Below, piece by piece: positions 1-7,621 of a stretch of 64,000 nucleotides of DNA. Made by a program: the position numbers and the translations under genes. Below the pieces are notes generated by a model. That model had not been told where the DNA came from, searched no databases, and saw nothing but the letters and a program-made list of their open reading frames with translations. How positions within the stretch are numbered: the first letter of the stretch is position 1; the number at the start of each line of letters is the position of its first letter. This DNA comes from Mycobacterium sp. E2733. Its GTDB lineage: Bacteria > Actinomycetota > Actinomycetes > Mycobacteriales > Mycobacteriaceae. The stretch spans positions 62,001-126,000 of the forward strand of contig NZ_LZJZ01000122.1 of the NCBI RefSeq assembly GCF_001667585.1, given 5' to 3'.

Positions 1-344
1 ACGTGCCGCACTACCTGACGCAGACCGACTACCCGGCGGCCGCCGAGGCGTTGCTCGAGCAAGTGGCCAAGATCGCGTCGCTCGAGCTGCCGCTGACGGC
101 ATTGACCGAAGCCGCGGCGGTGATCCGAACCAAGATCGACGAGCAGGTCGAGGCGAGCGCGGAGGTTGCTCAAGTGGTGACCGCGCTTGAGCGCCAGTAC
201 GATGCCTTCATCGACGCTCAGGAGAACAGGTCGTTACTAACTCGCGACGAGGACCTGCCTAGCGGCGACGAGCTTGGCGCAGAGTTTGAGCGGTTCCTCG
301 CCCAGGAGGCGGAGAAGAAGCGCGGCGACGACGACCAGGCCTGA
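1..344 (+). CDS. PAC2-family protein (Rv2714-like), 3' end only
   Basis: Only the last 113 or so codons are in the window; the reading frame is open at the left edge, so the GTG at position 3 is not the true start. The visible part is acidic, alanine- and glutamate-rich and probably helical (LEQVAKIASLELPL, then EFERFLAQEAEKK near the end). It closely resembles what I recall of the C-terminus of M. tuberculosis Rv2714, an archaeal-type proteasome-assembly-chaperone (PAC2) fold protein of about 324 residues with no settled function. The gene lies 43 bp upstream of the hydrolase gene on the same strand, as in M. tuberculosis. Confidence 0.8.
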   Translation, partial: VPHYLTQTDYPAAAEALLEQVAKIASLELPLTALTEAAAVIRTKIDEQVEASAEVAQVVTALERQYDAFIDAQENRSLLTRDEDLPSGDELGAEFERFLAQEAEKKRGDDDQA

Positions 345-387
345 CCTTTCCGCCCGGCCTCGCCCGGCCCGACACCAAGGTGGCGAC

Positions 388-1419
388 ATGACCGAGCGGA
401 AGCGCAAGAGCAGCCTCCGCCCGGTGCGCGAGGTCAGCGCCCCTCGGCTGGAATTCCGCACCATCCACGGCTACCAGCGGGCGTATCGGATCGCCGGTGA
501 CGGGCCGGCTATCCTGCTGGTCCACGGCATCGGTGACAACTCCACCACGTGGAATACCGTGCAGGCCAAGCTCGCTCAGCGGTTCACGGTCATCGCCCCG
601 GACCTGTTGGGCCACGGGCGATCCGACAAGCCGCGCGCCGACTACTCGGTCGCCGCCTACGCCAACGGGATGCGCGACCTGCTCAGCGTGCTCGACATCG
701 AGCGGGTGACGGTGGTCGGTCATTCGCTGGGCGGCGGGGTGGCCATGCAATTCGCCTACCAGTTCCCGCATTTGGTCGACCGGCTGATCCTGGTCGCGGC
801 CGGGGGCGTCACCAAGGACGTCAACGTCGCCTTCCGGCTGGCATCCTTGCCGATGGGCAGCGAGGCCCTGGCGTTGCTGCGGCTGCCCCTGGTGCTGCCG
901 GCGGTGCAGCTGGCCGGACGGATCGCGGGCCTGGCGATCGGATCGACCGGCCTGGGCCGCGACCTGCCCAACGTGCTGCGGATCCTCGACGACCTGCCGG
1001 AGCCGACGGCGTCGGCGGCATTCAGCCGCACCCTGCGGGCGGTGGTGGACTGGCGCGGGCAGATCGTCACCATGCTCGACCGGTGCTATTTGACCGAAGC
1101 CATCCCGGTGCAGATCGTCTGGGGCACCAAGGATGTGGTCGTGCCCGTTCGTCATGCATGGATGGCGCACGCCGCGATGCCCGGCTCCCGCCTGGAAATC
1201 TTCCAGGGCTCCGGCCACTTCCCCTTCCACGACGACCCGGCCCGCTTCATCGACGTGGTCGAACGCTTCGTCGACACCACCGCGCCCGCCGAACACGACC
1301 AGGCCGCCCTGCGCGAGTTGCTCCGCAGCGGCGGCGGCGAGAAGGCCGTCACCGGCCCCGCCCCCACCCGCGTCGCCGTGCTGAACGCCATGGGGTCCGA
1401 CGAACGCAGCGCTACCTGA
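388..1419 (+). CDS. alpha/beta hydrolase (Rv2715-like)
   Basis: A 343-residue alpha/beta-hydrolase fold enzyme, presumably cytosolic, of unknown substrate. Visible hallmarks are the oxyanion-hole HG in LLVHGIGDNSTTW (residues 43-55), the nucleophile elbow GHSLGG with Ser113 (111-116), and the catalytic His in GSGHFPFHDDP near residue 280. The frame stays open upstream of 388, but the ATG at 388 is preferred. It gives the family N-terminus (MTERKRKSSL), it is preceded by an AAGGTGG ribosome-binding stretch, and an earlier start would run into the upstream gene. A proline- and glutamate-rich tail of about 45 residues follows the hydrolase fold. The PhzF-like gene follows 36 bp downstream on the same strand, as in M. 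tuberculosis. Confidence 0.9.
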   Translation: MTERKRKSSLRPVREVSAPRLEFRTIHGYQRAYRIAGDGPAILLVHGIGDNSTTWNTVQAKLAQRFTVIAPDLLGHGRSDKPRADYSVAAYANGMRDLLSVLDIERVTVVGHSLGGGVAMQFAYQFPHLVDRLILVAAGGVTKDVNVAFRLASLPMGSEALALLRLPLVLPAVQLAGRIAGLAIGSTGLGRDLPNVLRILDDLPEPTASAAFSRTLRAVVDWRGQIVTMLDRCYLTEAIPVQIVWGTKDVVVPVRHAWMAHAAMPGSRLEIFQGSGHFPFHDDPARFIDVVERFVDTTAPAEHDQAALRELLRSGGGEKAVTGPAPTRVAVLNAMGSDERSAT

Positions 1420-1455
1420 ACCCCGCGGCCGCGTCCGGGGCCGTAAAGTCGGGCC

Positions 1456-2142
1456 ATGGGTATCGACGTCACCGTGCTGCGGGTGTTCACCGATTCGGCG
1501 GGGAATTTCGGCAATCCGCTCGGCGTCGTGGACGCCGCCCAGGTCGAGCCCGCCGACCGGCAACGGCTGGCAACTCAATTGGGCTACAGCGAAACGGTTT
1601 TCGTCGATATCCCCGCCGCCGGGTCGACCACCGCGCACGCCACCATCTACACCCCACTGATCCAGATTGCGTTCGCCGGGCACCCCACCGTCGGGGCCTC
1701 GTGGTGGCTGCGGGAGAACGGTAGGCCGATCAACACGCTGCAGGTGTCGGCCGGCCTCGTGCAGGTGAGCTACGTCGCCGACCTCACCGGCATCAGCGCA
1801 CGCTCGGAGTGGGCGCCCGAGGTCGCTCTCCACGAATTCGATTCGGCCGAAACGCTTCTGGCCGCCGACCCGGGGGATTTTTCCGACGACACGGCGCACT
1901 ACCTGTGGTCGTGGACCGACCGGGCCGCAGGATCGGTACGCGCCCGCATGTTCGCCGCCAACCTCGGTGTGCCGGAAGACGAGGCGACCGGCTCCGCAGC
2001 GATGCGAATCACCGACTACCTCAGCCGCGACCTACACGTCACCCAGGGCAAGGGATCGATGATCGAGACGACGTGGAATGCCGAGGGCTGGGTGGGGGTG
2101 GCCGGACGCGTAGTCAATGACGGTGTGACGCACCTGAACTGA
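1456..2142 (+). CDS. PhzF-family isomerase/epimerase-like protein (Rv2716-like)
   Basis: A 228-residue member of the PhzF phenazine-biosynthesis/diaminopimelate-epimerase-like superfamily. The expected motifs are present: GNPLGVV near residue 20, SETVFV near 45, FAGHPTVGA near 75 and EDEATGSA near 175. At 228 residues it is shorter than typical PhzF proteins (about 280), mainly in the second half, but it matches the length I recall for Rv2716. The substrate is unknown and no phenazine genes are nearby, so the link to phenazines is only by family. It converges on the nitrobindin gene with an 11-bp gap. Confidence 0.85.
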   Translation: MGIDVTVLRVFTDSAGNFGNPLGVVDAAQVEPADRQRLATQLGYSETVFVDIPAAGSTTAHATIYTPLIQIAFAGHPTVGASWWLRENGRPINTLQVSAGLVQVSYVADLTGISARSEWAPEVALHEFDSAETLLAADPGDFSDDTAHYLWSWTDRAAGSVRARMFAANLGVPEDEATGSAAMRITDYLSRDLHVTQGKGSMIETTWNAEGWVGVAGRVVNDGVTHLN

Positions 2143-2153
2143 CCCTGGGCGGC

Positions 2154-2636
2154 TCAGCGCCGCCGGCGCAGCACCGCGGCGAGGTGGTGCTGCAAGGGCT
2201 GCCCGACCGCGCCCATCTGCACCGAATACGAAAGTTCGTCGCCGTCGATGCGGAAGGAACGGCCAAGCGCGTTCACCTCTTTGGCGGTCGGGGTCAGTCC
2301 GACGTCCGTGGTGGACAGCTCGATTTCGATCAGGCCGTCGGTGGCCGAATACGTGCCGACCTCGATTTCGGTGATGCCGCTCGGGTGCGCCAGCACCAGT
2401 TCGACGTGACCGGGCTGCGGCACGCGAAGGTACCCGGTCTCGGCGTGCAACGGCTTGCCGTCGGGCGCCTTGGTCTTTTGCGCGTAGGCCAGGAACGGTT
2501 TCCCGACGTGAGAGAAGACCACCTCTTCGAGGTAGTCGAAGGGCTGGATCGTGGGGTACTCGCCCGCACCTCGGCCGGCCCAAGTTCCCAGAAGTGGTGC
2601 CAGTGCCTCGAGATCGGGATGTAAGTCGGTGGGCAT
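2154..2636 (-). CDS. nitrobindin, heme-binding beta-barrel (Rv2717c-like)
   Basis: A 160-residue all-beta protein of the nitrobindin/THAP4 (FABP-like) family. The N-terminal signature PLLGTWAGRGAGEYPTI (residues 14-30) contains the conserved GxWxGxG. The C-terminal LQHHLAAVLRRR contains the His expected to ligate ferric heme. The M. tuberculosis homologue has been characterised structurally as a nitrobindin that scavenges nitric oxide and isomerises peroxynitrite; that role is transferred here by homology. It is encoded opposite to the PhzF-like gene and sits 94 bp downstream of nrdR on the same strand. Confidence 0.88.
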   Translation of the reverse strand: MPTDLHPDLEALAPLLGTWAGRGAGEYPTIQPFDYLEEVVFSHVGKPFLAYAQKTKAPDGKPLHAETGYLRVPQPGHVELVLAHPSGITEIEVGTYSATDGLIEIELSTTDVGLTPTAKEVNALGRSFRIDGDELSYSVQMGAVGQPLQHHLAAVLRRRR

Positions 2637-2730
2637 GAAACCGAGCCTAGGCCCGGCGACGATGCGGGCCGCGACGGCCTGCTGTGAGCCCGGGCAATCC
2701 GGACAGGCGCAGACGGCTTAAGCCCGGCCG

Positions 2731-3195
2731 TCAGCTGGGTGTTGTCACCTGGCGGTGTTCGCGCAGCGCCTTGATCTCGCGCTCGAAATCGTCCGCGGAC
2801 TCAAAAGAGCGGTACACCGACGCAAACCGCAGGTAAGCCACTTCGTCGAGGTCGCGCAGCGGGCCGAGGATGGCCAGCCCGACCTCGTGACTCGCGACCT
2901 CCGGGGAACCCGCGGCACGCACGGTGTCCTCGACCTGTTGGGCCAGCAGGTTCAGCGCATCGTCATCCACCTGACGGCCCTGGCAGGCCCGGCGGACACC
3001 GCTGATGACCTTCTCCCTGCTGAAGGGTTCGGTGACCCCGCTGCGCTTGACCACGGCCAGCACCGCGGTCTCCACGGTGGTGAAACGCCGCCCGCACTCG
3101 GGACACGATCGGCGGCGCCGGATGGCCTGCCCTTCATCGGTTTCCCTCGAGTCGATCACCCGGGAATCGGGATGACGGCAGAACGGGCAATGCAT
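2731..3195 (-). CDS. nrdR: transcriptional repressor NrdR
   Basis: A 154-residue regulator of ribonucleotide reductase genes. The N-terminal zinc ribbon has the paired cysteines MHCPFC (residues 1-6) and CPECGRRFTT (about 31-40). The rest is the ATP-cone domain, with VVKRSGVTEPFSREKV near residues 50-65, which senses dATP/ATP. The start at 3195 is fixed by the conserved MHCPFC opening. The product blocks nrd transcription by binding NrdR boxes when dATP is abundant. The location next to lexA and chiZ is conserved in mycobacteria and places deoxynucleotide control beside the DNA-damage genes. Confidence 0.97.
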   Translation of the reverse strand: MHCPFCRHPDSRVIDSRETDEGQAIRRRRSCPECGRRFTTVETAVLAVVKRSGVTEPFSREKVISGVRRACQGRQVDDDALNLLAQQVEDTVRAAGSPEVASHEVGLAILGPLRDLDEVAYLRFASVYRSFESADDFEREIKALREHRQVTTPS

Positions 3196-3299
3196 GGCCG
3201 CTCCTTCGCCGCGCCGACAAACAACCAGGTACCGCAGCACGAGCGTACCCGTGCGCTCACCTGCGCGGCGAATGTTGCCGGCCCCCGCGAAAGCGGCCG

Positions 3300-3794
3300 T
3301 CAGCCGACCGGAGCGATCAGGGTCTGGCCCGCCATCAGGTTCGGCGACTTCATGTCGTTGAGGTCGCGGATGCGGTCGGCGACCTGGCGTGCCGGCGCGT
3401 CGGGCGCCACCCGGTGAGCGACGTCTTGCAGCGACTCCCCCGCCTCGACACGAACCACGGCCAACCGGTCGGGTACGTGAGCGGCCGAACTCCCGGCGTC
3501 GCCGTTGAGCACCTGACCGACGTTCCCGACGAGGCCCAGCCACAGGGTGATCGCACCGGCGGCCAGCGCCAGCCAAACGGTGGTGGCCAGCGTGACGGGA
3601 CGCTTGCGATGGGGCGCGACGGACATCGCGACGCCGGTGCCGTAGTAGCGCGTGGGCGCGCCCGCCGGCCTCGCCGGACCGGGCCGGCGGGAACGGGCCA
3701 GCCCGCCCCGGCCGTAACGAAGCCCCACAACCGGTCCGTTGACCGGACGCCGAGGGCAGCTGATGCGTGGCGCCAGCGTGTGGATAGTGGTCAT
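3300..3794 (-). CDS. chiZ: LysM-domain cell-wall hydrolase ChiZ (Rv2719c-like)
   Basis: A 164-residue membrane-anchored protein divergent from lexA. The N-terminal half is basic and proline-rich. A single transmembrane segment follows (VWLALAAGAITLWLGLVGNV, about residues 72-91). The C-terminal LysM domain (VVRVEAGESLQDVAHRV to AGQTLIAPVG) should bind peptidoglycan. The start at 3794 is chosen because GGAGGAACGCAG lies just upstream; the frame extends 24 codons further without a site. In M. tuberculosis ChiZ is DNA-damage inducible, hydrolyses cell wall and restrains division. Divergence from lexA and the LexA-box-like promoter support the same role here. Confidence 0.9.
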   Translation of the reverse strand: MTTIHTLAPRISCPRRPVNGPVVGLRYGRGGLARSRRPGPARPAGAPTRYYGTGVAMSVAPHRKRPVTLATTVWLALAAGAITLWLGLVGNVGQVLNGDAGSSAAHVPDRLAVVRVEAGESLQDVAHRVAPDAPARQVADRIRDLNDMKSPNLMAGQTLIAPVG

Positions 3795-3833
3795 CTGCGT
3801 TCCTCCGGTCAACTTGATTCGCTCAGCTGTTCG

Positions 3834-3855
3834 ACTATATCGCTCGTGTGTTCGA
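3834..3855 (-). promoter_or_regulatory. chiZ promoter with degenerate LexA box
   Basis: On the minus strand a -10 hexamer TATAGT occupies 3839-3834. Immediately upstream lies TCGAACACACGAGCGA (3855-3840). Its left half-site TCGAAC and RYRY centre match the mycobacterial SOS consensus TCGAAC-RYRY-GTTYGA, while the right half differs at two positions. The inferred transcript starts about 30-35 nt before the chiZ start codon. A second, weaker half-site (3819-3834) lies just downstream. LexA control is inferred from position and family knowledge. Confidence 0.55.
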
Positions 3856-4035
3856 AACCCGAACATGTGAGCGAAGCATGTCGCACGAGTCGAACGCTAG
3901 ACCACCCCACCGACAAGTCCGGGGTCGCCAGAGCTGACATGCGGCTGAAATACCCGATCTGCCGAAGAGTTACACCTTTGTGATTAACGACGCCGGCGGG
4001 TCGGTCCAGCGGCCGCGAGCAACGCGACACGCTAG

Positions 4036-4076
4036 TCGAACACATGTTTGATTCTCGGGCGCTGTGGGGTTACATT
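4036..4076 (+). promoter_or_regulatory. lexA promoter with LexA (SOS) box
   Basis: TCGAACACATGTTTGA at 4036-4051 fits the mycobacterial SOS consensus TCGAAC-RYRY-GTTYGA at every position. It overlaps a -35-like TTTGAT (4047-4052), which is 18 bp from a -10 TACATT (4071-4076). Bound LexA would therefore block RNA polymerase. The -10 ends 7 nt before the lexA ATG, so the transcript is probably leaderless or nearly so. This arrangement implies autorepression of lexA. Confidence 0.9.
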
Positions 4077-4083
4077 CAGTGCC

Positions 4084-4782
4084 ATGAGCGACAGCAACGA
4101 CACCTCATCGGCCGACGCGGACGGTCGGCTGCACGCCGTGGATTCATCGCTGACCGAACGGCAGCGCACGATTCTGAACGTCATTCGCGCGTCGGTCACC
4201 AGTCGCGGTTACCCGCCGAGCATCCGGGAGATCGGCGACGCCGTCGGTCTGACGTCGACCTCCTCGGTGGCTCATCAGCTCCGCACGCTGGAGCGCAAGG
4301 GATACCTGCGCCGCGACCCGAACCGCCCGCGGGCGGTCGACGTCCGCGGCGCCGACGACGAGGTGGCGGCGCGCACCACCGACGTCGCCGGCTCGGACGC
4401 CCTGCCGGAGCCGACGTTCGTGCCGGTCCTCGGCCGCATCGCGGCCGGTGGACCCATCCTCGCCGAGGAGGCCGTCGAGGACGTCTTCCCGCTGCCGCGC
4501 GAGCTGGTCGGCGAGGGCACGCTCTTCCTGCTCAAGGTCGTCGGCGACTCCATGGTCGAGGCGGCGATCTGCGACGGCGACTGGGTGGTGGTGCGCCAGC
4601 AGAACGTCGCCGACAACGGCGACATCGTCGCGGCCATGCTCGACGGGGAGGCCACGGTCAAGACGTTCAAGCGGGCGGGCGGTCAGGTGTGGCTGATGCC
4701 GCACAACCCGGCGTTCGACCCCATTCCCGGCAACGACGCCACCGTGCTCGGCAAGGTCGTCACGGTGATCCGCAAGGTCTAG
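4084..4782 (+). CDS. lexA: SOS repressor LexA
   Basis: A 232-residue repressor of the SOS regulon. The N-terminal winged helix (about residues 22-85, TERQRTILNVIRASVTSRGYPPS) binds DNA. The C-terminal S24 latent-protease domain has the self-cleavage bond Ala121-Gly122 in RIAAGGPIL, the nucleophile Ser156 in VVGDSMVEA and the base Lys193 in ATVKTFKR. RecA filaments stimulate self-cleavage. ATG 4084 is chosen because it follows the -10 element at the right distance; the open frame extends 12 codons upstream into the SOS box. Divergent from chiZ. Confidence 0.98.
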   Translation: MSDSNDTSSADADGRLHAVDSSLTERQRTILNVIRASVTSRGYPPSIREIGDAVGLTSTSSVAHQLRTLERKGYLRRDPNRPRAVDVRGADDEVAARTTDVAGSDALPEPTFVPVLGRIAAGGPILAEEAVEDVFPLPRELVGEGTLFLLKVVGDSMVEAAICDGDWVVVRQQNVADNGDIVAAMLDGEATVKTFKRAGGQVWLMPHNPAFDPIPGNDATVLGKVVTVIRKV

Positions 4783-4783
4783 C

Positions 4784-4803
4784 CCGCCGCGGAGTCCCGG
4801 CGG
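4784..4803. terminator. hairpin between convergent lexA and LGFP gene
   Basis: CCGCCG (4784-4789) and CGGCGG (4798-4803) form a perfect 6-bp stem with an 8-nt loop, filling the 22-bp gap between two convergent genes. There is no U-tract, which is common for candidate mycobacterial terminators. It could serve both strands. Function is inferred from position only. Confidence 0.4.
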
Positions 4804-4804
4804 C

Positions 4805-7027
4805 TCAGTCCGCCTTCACGAAGCCGTTGGCCCGCGCCACTTCCTCGCTGGACAGCCAGATTTCGGCGAGCGTGTCGTGGTAGAGCTCGCTGCCCGGCGT
4901 GTAATACAGCCCGAAGCGGGCGCTCGCCTTGATCGGGTATCCGTCGGGCACCTGATAGGGGTCATCGAGCGGTAGGTGGATGGTCGGGCGCCCGGCCGGG
5001 GCGGCTCCCCCGACGGTGTCCTCGTCGTCCGTGGCCGCGTGCCGCCCGCCGCGCTGCTCGGATGCAAGGGCGGCCGCGGCCGCCTCTGGCGCGACGGCTT
5101 CCGGGGCGGCGGCTTCCGGAGTGGGGGCGTCGGCGACGTCCGCCGGGACGGGTGTCACCGCAACATCCGGATAGTCGGCCTCGGGACCGGCGACATCGGG
5201 GGCACCTGCGGCGAACTCCGCGTCCGGGGGCGTACCCGCCACGGCGACGTCGAGGTATTCGGCCTCCACATAGTCATCGTCCGGGCGGTCGGCAGCCGGG
5301 TAGGCGGACGCGCGCTCTTCGTCGGCGTACTCGACCTCGGCGTAATCCTCGTCGGCGTACTCGGATTCGGCGTACTTGGATTCGGCGTACTCGGATTCGG
5401 CGTACTCGCTTTCGGCGTACTCGGTTTCGGCGTACTCGGCCTCCGGGTAGCCGGCCTCCGACAGGGCCGCGGGTGAGACCGCGGAGAAGGAGTCGGTGTC
5501 CACCGCGTCGGGGTCCTGCTCGAATGAATCCTCGTCCGCGCGTCCCCGCCGCCAGCTGACCCGACCGGCGGCCTCAGGCGCTTCCTGCTGACGCTCGAGA
5601 TGCTCGGTGGTGACGTCGTCGCGTCCCCAATGCGCGTCGGCACCGGCGTCGTGACCGGCATCGAGGTCGCGGGGAGGCTCGTAGCCGGTGTCCGCACGTA
5701 AGGCGCGGCGCCGACGCCAACCGAGTGCAAGCAACCCCACCACGAAGATCAGCGCCAGCACCGGGATGGCGGCCAGCAGCCACCACCACTGCCACGTGAA
5801 CTTCTTGGCATGGGCCGGCATCGCCGAGTTGCTGGGCTGGTTCTGGCCCGACACCTGCAGGCCGGACAGCAGTGGCGCGAGGTTGGCCGGATCCGTGCTG
5901 AACGTGTTCTTCGCCCGGTTCCACGAGATCTTGCCGCCGGTGAACTGCTGGGAGACGACGTCACCATTCACGGCCTGGTCGCCGACGGGCGGGCCCAGCT
6001 TGCCGGTCGGTCCGCGGAGTTTGTCCCACGCCGCCTTCATGGCGCCGCGCACCACGAAGGCGCCGCGCTCGGAAGTCCAGAAGATCACGGGTTTGTCGGC
6101 ACCGGAGAAGGTGACGACGCGGCTGGACGGGATCCCGCCGTCGGATTCGTTGGCGGTGGGGAATCCCAGGTCGCTGCCGGCGGGTCCGCCGAGCGACTCG
6201 TACTTGGCCAGGATGTTGCTCTCGACGGCGTTCGCACCGGTGGCCGGGCTGAAATAGACCTTGCCGTTGGCGAAGTCTTGGGCGATTCCGTCGCCGCCGA
6301 TCGGATACTGCGCGCCCTTCTTGACCCCCAACGGCCCATTGGGCCCGCCGGCCGCACGCCATGCCATGTTGATGGCCGCGGTCGGATCGATCGCCACCTG
6401 CAGGCCCTTCAACTGGTCGGCCAGGGCCGGCGGCTCGGTGGAGAACTGCTTCGTCTGCCGGTTCCACGAGACCTGACCGCCGCTGAACTTCTGGGCGGAC
6501 ACCTCGCCGTTGTACGTCTCGTCGCCGATCGGGACGCCGAGAACTCCGCCCGAACTGCCCAGCTTGTCCCAGGCGGCGTTGATCGCGCCGCGCACCACGA
6601 ACGCGCCGTGCTCGGGCGTCCAGAAGATGACGGGTTTGTCGCTGGCCGAGAAGGTGCTCACCCGGCTGTCGGGTCCGGCGAGGCCGGGGACTTCGTTGAT
6701 GGCGGGAAAGCCCAGATCGCTGCCGGCGGGCCCGCCCAGCATCTCGTATTTGTCCAGGATCGGCCCGTAGACGAATTTGGCGCCGGTCGCCGGGGTGAAG
6801 AACATCTTTCCGCCGTCGAAATCCAGCGCGAAACCATCGCCGGCGGGGTACACATCGCCCTTGCGGGCGCCCAGCGGTGAACCGTCGCCGCCGGCCTTCT
6901 CCCACGCCGCCATCATGGCCGCCTCGGCGTCGCCGATAGGAGACGCCGAGGCCGGAGGCGCCAGCAACGCGGCGGCTATTGCCGTGGCGGTCAAGGTGAC
7001 CAGCGCGCTCCCGACCAGCCTGCGCAT
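4805..7027 (-). CDS. secreted/membrane-anchored LGFP-repeat protein (Rv2721c-like)
   Basis: A 740-residue Ala/Gly-rich envelope protein. It starts with a signal peptide (MRRLVGSALVTLTATAIAAALLAPPASASP). Two long tandem units of LGFP-type repeats follow, each reading GGDGxPLGxxKGxxYP, PATGA, LGGPAGSDLGFP and KPVIFWTxExGAFVV (about residues 40-400). A transmembrane helix comes next (WQWWWLLAAIPVLALIFVVG, about 425-445) and then an arginine-rich stop-transfer. The cytoplasmic tail of about 290 residues is acidic, with pentapeptide repeats, and ends in a conserved block (TIHLPLDDPYQVPDGYPIKA). LGFP repeats are thought to associate with the cell wall. Start 7027 is preferred over 7051 because it gives a clean signal sequence. 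Confidence 0.85.
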   Translation of the reverse strand: MRRLVGSALVTLTATAIAAALLAPPASASPIGDAEAAMMAAWEKAGGDGSPLGARKGDVYPAGDGFALDFDGGKMFFTPATGAKFVYGPILDKYEMLGGPAGSDLGFPAINEVPGLAGPDSRVSTFSASDKPVIFWTPEHGAFVVRGAINAAWDKLGSSGGVLGVPIGDETYNGEVSAQKFSGGQVSWNRQTKQFSTEPPALADQLKGLQVAIDPTAAINMAWRAAGGPNGPLGVKKGAQYPIGGDGIAQDFANGKVYFSPATGANAVESNILAKYESLGGPAGSDLGFPTANESDGGIPSSRVVTFSGADKPVIFWTSERGAFVVRGAMKAAWDKLRGPTGKLGPPVGDQAVNGDVVSQQFTGGKISWNRAKNTFSTDPANLAPLLSGLQVSGQNQPSNSAMPAHAKKFTWQWWWLLAAIPVLALIFVVGLLALGWRRRRALRADTGYEPPRDLDAGHDAGADAHWGRDDVTTEHLERQQEAPEAAGRVSWRRGRADEDSFEQDPDAVDTDSFSAVSPAALSEAGYPEAEYAETEYAESEYAESEYAESKYAESEYADEDYAEVEYADEERASAYPAADRPDDDYVEAEYLDVAVAGTPPDAEFAAGAPDVAGPEADYPDVAVTPVPADVADAPTPEAAAPEAVAPEAAAAALASEQRGGRHAATDDEDTVGGAAPAGRPTIHLPLDDPYQVPDGYPIKASARFGLYYTPGSELYHDTLAEIWLSSEEVARANGFVKAD
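5322..5456 (-). repeat. 15-bp tandem repeat coding YAESE-type pentapeptides
   Basis: Eight consecutive 15-bp units beginning TCGGCGTAC on the plus strand (5322-5441), plus one diverged unit to 5456, lie inside the LGFP-protein gene. On the coding strand each unit gives a pentapeptide of the form E-Y-A-[DE]-[SETV]. The unit is a multiple of three, so copy-number change keeps the frame and only alters the length of the acidic cytoplasmic linker. Confidence 0.9.
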
Positions 7028-7621
7028 GTGCCCTCTCTGCCCGTTCACCAAGCCTCCCAGCCGACGGCTATGCCCCTGTCAGCGGCTAGGCCCGTACCTG
7101 CACATGCGGCAAGCGGGCCGTAGTCCGACCGCGGGGAAACAACCCCGTTCCGATCCGCATTATCGTCGGGCGCGCATAACTTTGCTCCCGCGAACGAAAA
7201 ATGCGAAGTCAAATCACGAATATTACAAAAACGGATACCACGCCGGTGTCGAAATGATGCAGAGCCACGCTCAAATCGCGACCGCCCGCAGCATCGGTCT
7301 CGCGACGCATGGGGCTTCGTGGCCAACCCCGAACCCGACGCCCGCCTGCGCATCGGCGCACGGCTGGCGTCGCGCGTCGGGGTCCCGCACCCGCAGGTGC
7401 TGCCAGCCTTGCCCGGGTCGTCAGCGGCCGCGTGCTTTTCGGCTTGGCGATGCGCGATTACGCGGGCGACGTACCCCGAACACATGTGCCGACGGTACGT
7501 GAAGCTATTAACTCTTCAACGATCTACCCGAAAAATCGCCCCGCGTGCCGCGCATCGACGAGGTTTGCCGTCAGCGTGCGAATCGGCCGGCCCGATGGCG
7601 TTGTCGACCAACGTGTTAGCG
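7028..7621. other. gene-free interval between LGFP gene and fadE20
   Basis: About 590 bp with no open frame that looks like a protein. In M. tuberculosis this position holds Rv2722 and the TerC-like membrane gene Rv2723; neither is recognisable here. The part around 7180-7265 is markedly AT-rich for this genome and could hold the promoter of the LGFP gene. I see no RNA gene in it. Confidence 0.6.

Noticed and set aside
259..1899. Long minus-strand open frame opposite the hydrolase and PhzF-like genes
   Set aside because: Its translation is a repetitive Arg/Gly/Asp/His mixture typical of shadow frames, while the plus-strand proteins have catalytic motifs.
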